A stretch of DNA of 8,160 nt, taken from the NCBI GenBank assembly GCA_019057355.1, contig DXJM01000004.1:1-8160 (forward strand), given 5' to 3'. Below the pieces are notes generated by a model, which saw nothing but the letters and a program-made list of their open reading frames with translations, did no database searches and was not told where the DNA came from. The stretch is from Promethearchaeota archaeon (lineage in GTDB: Archaea > Asgardarchaeota > Lokiarchaeia > Sigyniarchaeales > SOKP01). Position numbers and translations under genes: made by a program. How positions within the stretch are numbered: the first letter of the stretch is position 1; every line of letters begins with the position of its first letter. Positions 4,300 to 8,160 of the stretch are shown here, one piece after another.

Positions 4300-6183
4300 A
4301 TGTTAGATGAGGAGCTAAATAAATATGGGAATAAAGTAGTTAGTATCGAAGATGCAATAAAGAAATATGTGAATCCCGGGGATCGCGTATTTATCGGATC
4401 GGGATGTTCAGAACCTATAGATCTTGTAAAAAAAATCATTGAACTAGGACCCCAATTACCAGATATAGAATTTTTACACCTTGTAAACCTCTCGGATTTG
4501 GATTATTATAAAACAGCGGGAGGTAAAGAAGATCTATTTCGTCACAATACCTTTTTTATTGGTAATAATTTAAGAGGTCCCATCCAAAAAGGTATGGCTG
4601 ATTATACACCAATGCTTCTTTCAGACATTCCGAGATTCATTAAAAGGGGCAGAATGCATGTAAAAACAGCACTTTTACAACTCAGCCCTCCTGATAAAAA
4701 CGGGTTTTGCAGCTTTGGAATCAATGTTGATATCGCAAAACCAATTGCAGAAGTCGCCGATCATGTAGTAGCAGAAATTAATCCAAAAATGCCCTATACT
4801 TTAGGAGACTCTTTTATTCACATGGATGATATTGATGCTATTATTGTTACGAATCACGATCTCATTGAATTTAAATATAGTAAGCCGAATGAGACCGCAC
4901 AAAAAATAGGGAAGTTTGTCGCCTCTTTAATTGAAGATGAATCAACTATTCAAACGGGCATTGGAATCATTCCAAACGTATTAGCTGGAGAATTAATGGA
5001 TAAAAAGGATTTGGGAGTTCATAGTGAAGTATTTTCTGATGGAATCGTTGATCTTGTAAATAATGGCGTGATAACATGCGAAAAAAAGACCATTCATAAA
5101 GGAAAGATAATCTGTTCTTTTGTAATGGGTTCAAGAAAGCTATATGATTTTGTGGATCGAAATTCAATGGTTGAGTTCTACCCCTGTGATTATTGTAATG
5201 ATCCTTCACTTATAAGTCAAAATAAAAAGCAAATAGCAATAAATGCCGCTCTCACGGTTGATTTGACTGGACAAGTAAATGCTGACTCGCTAGGGCCATT
5301 ATTTTACAGTGGAATTGGGGGTCAAGTTGATTTTATAAGAGGGGCGGGGAGATCCGAAGGTGGTAAACCAATTACAGTTCTTCCTAGCACGGCTACTCTA
5401 AATGATGGAACGGTTATTTCACGAATTGTTCCCTATCTCCAACAAGGTTCTGGAGTTGTCATAACACGAGGGGATGTACATTACGTGGTGACAGAGTGGG
5501 GTATTGCTGATTTATTTGGTAAAAGTGTCAGAGAACGAGTACTACAAATGATAAACATTGCCCATCCGGATTTTAGAGAGGAATTATTAGAATATGCAAA
5601 AAAATGGAATTACGTGTACTCCGATCAAGAACTGCCAATGTCAGTAGAAGGAAGAATAAGTCTCTATCCTGAAAAATATGAGAAAAAACTAACACTTTCG
5701 GATGGAAGGTTCATTCTAATAAGACCTGTTAGGCCAACTGACGAACGGATGCTGCAAGGGCTTTACTATTCGTTGGATAGTAGAGATAGGTACCTTCGTT
5801 TCTTCACATATTCTACTTCATTTACCCATACCAAGATCCAACCCTTGGTTAATATAGATTACGCAACAAACATGATTTTAGTAGGGGAGCATGAAGGAGA
5901 CGGGGAAAAAAAGCTTATTGCTTCTGCAGGTTTTTTCAAAACTCCTGATCCTTCAACGGCTGAAATTGCAATCGTTGTGGATGATAATTGGCGAGGTAAT
6001 AATATAGCTAGAACCTTGCTTGATTATTTGGTAATCATTGCAAAAGAATTAAATTACACCTATTTCTCAGGATCTGTATTGATTGAAAACAGGGTAATGC
6101 TTCATATTCTTAATAAAAAAAATCCCGATTATGCATTTAAACGAGTTGAGGGAGGAGTCATAGATTTCAAGTTCTTCCTATAA
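4300..6183 (+). CDS. Acetyl-CoA hydrolase/CoA-transferase fused to Pat-like GNAT acetyltransferase
   Basis: The N-terminal 440 or so residues are a class I CoA-transferase/acetyl-CoA hydrolase of the 4-hydroxybutyrate/acetate CoA-transferase group. Evidence is the QTGIGIIPN loop (about 218-226), the catalytic Glu243 in HSEVFSDG, the GIGGQVDFIRGA glycine motif (338-349) and the following GGKPITVLPST. Such enzymes move CoA between acyl groups and acetate, or hydrolyse acyl-CoA, through a glutamyl-CoA intermediate. Residues about 468-627 form a GNAT domain of the Pat/protein-acetyltransferase kind (IRPVRPTDE, RDRYLRFF, then AEIAIVVDDNWRGNNIARTLL). In that acetyl-CoA loop the usual R-G-x-G-x-G/A reads R-G-N-N-I-A, losing the second glycine. 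The fusion couples acyl-CoA metabolism to possible lysine acetylation. The length, 627 residues, suits the fusion family. ATG 4300 is chosen for its 27-nt distance from a TATA-like box; GTG 4291 would add three residues. Substrate is not determinable. Confidence 0.9.
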   Translation: MLDEELNKYGNKVVSIEDAIKKYVNPGDRVFIGSGCSEPIDLVKKIIELGPQLPDIEFLHLVNLSDLDYYKTAGGKEDLFRHNTFFIGNNLRGPIQKGMADYTPMLLSDIPRFIKRGRMHVKTALLQLSPPDKNGFCSFGINVDIAKPIAEVADHVVAEINPKMPYTLGDSFIHMDDIDAIIVTNHDLIEFKYSKPNETAQKIGKFVASLIEDESTIQTGIGIIPNVLAGELMDKKDLGVHSEVFSDGIVDLVNNGVITCEKKTIHKGKIICSFVMGSRKLYDFVDRNSMVEFYPCDYCNDPSLISQNKKQIAINAALTVDLTGQVNADSLGPLFYSGIGGQVDFIRGAGRSEGGKPITVLPSTATLNDGTVISRIVPYLQQGSGVVITRGDVHYVVTEWGIADLFGKSVRERVLQMINIAHPDFREELLEYAKKWNYVYSDQELPMSVEGRISLYPEKYEKKLTLSDGRFILIRPVRPTDERMLQGLYYSLDSRDRYLRFFTYSTSFTHTKIQPLVNIDYATNMILVGEHEGDGEKKLIASAGFFKTPDPSTAEIAIVVDDNWRGNNIARTLLDYLVIIAKELNYTYFSGSVLIENRVMLHILNKKNPDYAFKRVEGGVIDFKFFL

Positions 6184-6194
6184 ACGAGGGTATC

Positions 6195-6614
6195 TTAAAT
6201 AATTTCTCTAACAAGATAATATACATTTCCAGAATTGCATTTCACGCAATTTATTTTTTTCTCTTTTGAAGCAGATTCATCTTCCCATTCGTTATTACAG
6301 TCAAAACAACCATATCCTACGAAACCTCTTCTATAATTAAAATGTCCTCCATAAACCTTGATATCCCGCCCCTCCAAAATGGCTCTTGTAGTTTTTTGAT
6401 GGGCACTTTCCAACATGCGAGAAAAGGTTGGTTGACTGATCCCCATTTTTTCTGCTGCATCTTTTTGCGTTAATTGAACATAATGTTTTAACCTCATTGC
6501 TTCAAATTCAGTGAGCGTTAATGTTATTGTGTGATCACTTGAAGGAGTTTCAGCCAAAAAATATGCATTATCAGGAGGATTTAAGACCCATCTCCGTCGT
6601 ACTCTTCTTCCCAT
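6195..6614 (-). CDS. DUF134-type helix-turn-helix protein with C-terminal zinc ribbon
   Basis: This 139-residue protein begins MGRRVRRRWV and has the DUF134 core LTLTEFEAMRLKHY...LTQKDAAEKMGISQPTFSRML. The helix-turn-helix is at about residues 48-68, with recognition helix SQPTFSRML. It is most likely a small DNA-binding regulator. The tail carries two cysteine pairs, C103-x2-C106 and C123-x2-C126, separated by a charged loop, which is a probable structural zinc ribbon. ATG 6614 is supported by AGGTGAT 5 nt upstream. The gene faces the CoA-transferase/GNAT gene tail to tail with 11 bp between stops, and lies 94 bp after the glutamate dehydrogenase stop on the same strand. A 9-bp palindrome between the two genes may be its operator. 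Targets are unknown. DUF134 genes are often seen near Fe-Mo cofactor-like (NifX-fold) genes, and none is present here. Confidence 0.87.
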   Translation of the reverse strand: MGRRVRRRWVLNPPDNAYFLAETPSSDHTITLTLTEFEAMRLKHYVQLTQKDAAEKMGISQPTFSRMLESAHQKTTRAILEGRDIKVYGGHFNYRRGFVGYGCFDCNNEWEDESASKEKKINCVKCNSGNVYYLVREII

Positions 6615-6619
6615 TTAAA

Positions 6620-6625
6620 ATCACC
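6620..6625 (-). promoter_or_regulatory. Shine-Dalgarno GGTGAT for the DUF134 gene
   Basis: On the minus strand AGGTGAT precedes ATG 6614 by 5 nt, an archaeal-type site that fixes the start codon. Confidence 0.6.
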
Positions 6626-6669
6626 TGAAGATATAAATGTGCTATTCTAATAATATATGAATGATAATT

Positions 6670-6680
6670 CATAATAAATT
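6670..6680 (-). promoter_or_regulatory. Candidate TATA box of the DUF134 gene
   Basis: On the minus strand AATTTATTATG would place a start near 6648 and a leader of about 34 nt that includes the Shine-Dalgarno. A second AT run (6649-6661) is closer but would leave too short a leader for the Shine-Dalgarno to be used. Confidence 0.35.
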
Positions 6681-6682
6681 TT

Positions 6683-6706
6683 TTGATTATTATTCAAAAT
6701 AATCAA
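6683..6706. promoter_or_regulatory. Perfect 9-bp palindrome between gdhA and the DUF134 promoter
   Basis: TTGATTATT (6683-6691) and AATAATCAA (6698-6706) are exact reverse complements around a 6-nt loop. The right arm ends 2 nt from the glutamate dehydrogenase stop codon, and the left arm abuts the probable DUF134 TATA region. In the direction of transcription it is followed by A's, not T's, so it is a poor terminator and a better operator candidate. Confidence 0.45.
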
Positions 6707-6708
6707 GT

Positions 6709-7959
6709 TCACGGAAATATCCCCCTGAATTCAATTGCCCTCGCTACTCGAGAAACCGCGATAATATAGGCTGCAGTTCGAAGTGATAAGTGTCTCTGTT
6801 TAGAAATTTCATACACTCTTTCAAATGCTTCAAGGAGGATATTTTTTAATTCACTATGTATTCTATCCAACTTCCAATAATATGCATGGATATCTTGTAT
6901 GTATTCAAAGTATGAGACGCACACCCCTCCACTATTTGCTAAAATATCGGGTACAATGATTATTCCCTTTTTATTTAGAATCACATCGGCATCCGTTGTG
7001 GTTGGACCGTTTGCTCCTTCAAGTATTATCTTACAATCAATATTATCTGCATTTTCCCTTGTAATTTGATTTTCCATTGCCGTCGGTATTAGAATATCAC
7101 ACCTGATAGCAAATAAATCTTCATTTGGAATTGATTTTGCATCTTGATCTCTAAAATCCTTTAACATATTACCTTGATCCCTCCATTCAAGCACCTTATT
7201 AACGTTTAATCCTTTCTCAGAAAAAATTGTTCCCTCTAATTCTTGAATTGCTAGGATTTTACAACCAAGATCGTATAGTTTTTTAGATATGACGCTCCCA
7301 ACCTTTCCAAATCCTTGAATTACGACACTCATTGATTTTAAATCTAATTTTTCCCTTTTACATAATTCTTCTAACACGAAAAACATACCAGTACCAGTTG
7401 CTCCTTGTCTCCCTACCGAGCCTCCAATCTCGACCGGCTTTCCGGTTACGACTCCTGGAACGGTCCTTCCTTTTTGCATTGAATAAGAATCCATCATCCA
7501 TGCCATGGTTTGTCCATCAGTATTCATGTCAGGGGCGGGAATATCAATATCTGGACCGATGATATTTATGATTTCAGTAGTATACCTTCTTGTAAGTCTC
7601 TCAAGCTCTCTTCTTGATAATTTTTTCGGATCAACACATATCCCTCCTTTAGCGCCCCCAAGAGGTAGATCTAAAATAGCTGTTTTCCACGTCATCCACA
7701 TTGCAAGTGCTCTTACCTCGTCAATGTTCACATCTGGAGAAAATCTCACCCCCCCTTTTCCGGGCCCCCTAACAGTATTATGATGGACTCTATAACCTTC
7801 AAAAATTTGTAATTTCCCATCATCCATCATCACGGGGATAGACACGATTAATGCCCTTTCAATCCTCTTGAGTGCTTCTACGGAATTAGGATCTAATCCC
7901 ATCTCTTTTGCAACAATCTCAACTTGTTTTATTGCCATTTTATAAGGATTAATTTCCAT
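6709..7959 (-). CDS. gdhA: Glutamate dehydrogenase (Glu/Leu/Phe/Val family)
   Basis: This is a full-length 416-residue enzyme interconverting glutamate with 2-oxoglutarate and ammonia in the cytoplasm, normally as a hexamer. Visible residues include K68 (GPGKGGVRF), K92 (MTWKTA) and K104 (PLGGAKGG), the substrate lysines; D144 in PAPDMNTD, the catalytic aspartate; and the dinucleotide loop GFGKVGS (216-222). The second Rossmann strand ends in AIQELEGTIF, with acidic E240 where NAD-preferring enzymes have Asp or Glu, so NAD preference is likely. EGANGPTT (314-321) and ANSGGVCVSYFE (341-352) complete the family signature. ATG 7959 is supported by GAGGTT 5 nt upstream and a good TATA box. The gene heads toward the DUF134 gene 94 bp away, with no T-tract terminator visible in the gap, so some read-through is possible. 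Probable role is amino-acid fermentation or ammonia assimilation. Confidence 0.96.
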   Translation of the reverse strand: MEINPYKMAIKQVEIVAKEMGLDPNSVEALKRIERALIVSIPVMMDDGKLQIFEGYRVHHNTVRGPGKGGVRFSPDVNIDEVRALAMWMTWKTAILDLPLGGAKGGICVDPKKLSRRELERLTRRYTTEIINIIGPDIDIPAPDMNTDGQTMAWMMDSYSMQKGRTVPGVVTGKPVEIGGSVGRQGATGTGMFFVLEELCKREKLDLKSMSVVIQGFGKVGSVISKKLYDLGCKILAIQELEGTIFSEKGLNVNKVLEWRDQGNMLKDFRDQDAKSIPNEDLFAIRCDILIPTAMENQITRENADNIDCKIILEGANGPTTTDADVILNKKGIIIVPDILANSGGVCVSYFEYIQDIHAYYWKLDRIHSELKNILLEAFERVYEISKQRHLSLRTAAYIIAVSRVARAIEFRGIFP

Positions 7960-7964
7960 GAAAT

Positions 7965-7970
7965 AACCTC
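7965..7970 (-). promoter_or_regulatory. Shine-Dalgarno GAGGTT for gdhA
   Basis: On the minus strand GATGAGGTT stands 5 nt before ATG 7959 and selects it over the in-frame ATG seven codons later. Confidence 0.6.
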
Positions 7971-8016
7971 ATCTTAGAATATAAAGTCATATTTGTTATC
8001 CTACTTCTTTTTTCAT

Positions 8017-8027
8017 AATTTATAAAA
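8017..8027 (-). promoter_or_regulatory. TATA box of gdhA
   Basis: On the minus strand TTTTATAAATT, preceded by an A-rich BRE-like ACAAAAA, is the clearest archaeal promoter in the window. A start about 26 nt downstream (near 7996) gives a leader of about 36 nt that contains the Shine-Dalgarno. Confidence 0.55.
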
Positions 8028-8160
8028 TTTTTGTTCCAATTTTTACTTTCTTCTAAAATAAAATGCATAAAGCATTGATAAGATAATTTATTGCTTAAAA
8101 TCACAAATATTTAGGATAAAGGAACATTTATCAATTAAGACAATTTAAATTTTTATACAA
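8028..8160. other. AT-rich sequence upstream of gdhA, no gene seen
   Basis: I see no open frame with a ribosome-binding site. The only structure noted is a short inverted repeat, AATGC-ATAAA-GCATT (8062-8076), about 40 bp upstream of the gdhA TATA box, which could be a regulatory site or chance. Confidence 0.35.

Noticed and set aside
4967..5209. 80-codon minus-strand ORF inside the CoA-transferase gene
   Set aside because: It is a shadow of a clearly conserved coding frame, with no ribosome site.
7332..7783. Two forward ORFs (7332-7562, 7505-7783) over gdhA
   Set aside because: Both are antisense to conserved gdhA motifs and have no translation signals.
1..8160. CRISPR arrays, tRNA or rRNA genes, insertion sequences, toxin-antitoxin or defence genes
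   Set aside because: No repeated spacer pattern, cloverleaf or rRNA motif, transposase or known defence domain was found on either strand.

Overview
The window is AT-rich (roughly 70 percent by eye) and looks archaeal. Several start codons are preceded by GGTGA(T)-type Shine-Dalgarno sequences that match the archaeal 16S 3' end. TATA-like boxes lie about 25-30 nt before inferred transcript starts, no bacterial -35/-10 pairs are evident, and the apparent ends of transcription units are plain T-tracts. An Lrp/AsnC-type regulator and a DUF134 protein fit the same picture. An anaerobic archaeon, possibly of the Asgard/Lokiarchaeia type, is a reasonable guess, but no marker gene here fixes the lineage.

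Positions 1-2825 (+) hold a signalling block: a four-helix membrane histidine kinase, a stand-alone Rcp1-type receiver, and a receiver fused to a complete Lrp/AsnC DNA-binding and ligand-binding module. The two receivers share a near-identical N-terminal motif (EDNPADVRL), so they look like paralogues. Together the three could form a route from membrane sensor to transcription. The fused regulator is the most unusual protein in the window, and a perfect 8-bp inverted repeat lies just upstream of its gene.

Positions 2826-3444 contain no convincing intact gene. Chained open stretches on the minus strand hint at an eroded gene. Positions 3445-4197 (+) hold a probable two-gene operon: an unrecognised 95-residue protein and a UspA-like protein with an altered nucleotide-binding loop.

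Positions 4300-6183 (+) encode a fusion of an acetyl-CoA hydrolase/CoA-transferase with a Pat-like GNAT acetyltransferase. It converges, with only 11 bp between stop codons, on a minus-strand DUF134-type helix-turn-helix protein that carries a C-terminal zinc ribbon (6195-6614). Upstream of that, also on the minus strand, is a full-length glutamate dehydrogenase (6709-7959). A 9-bp perfect palindrome lies between the dehydrogenase stop codon and the probable DUF134 promoter. The right half therefore combines acyl-CoA/acetate and glutamate metabolism with one small regulator. The last 200 bases hold the dehydrogenase promoter and nothing else I can recognise.
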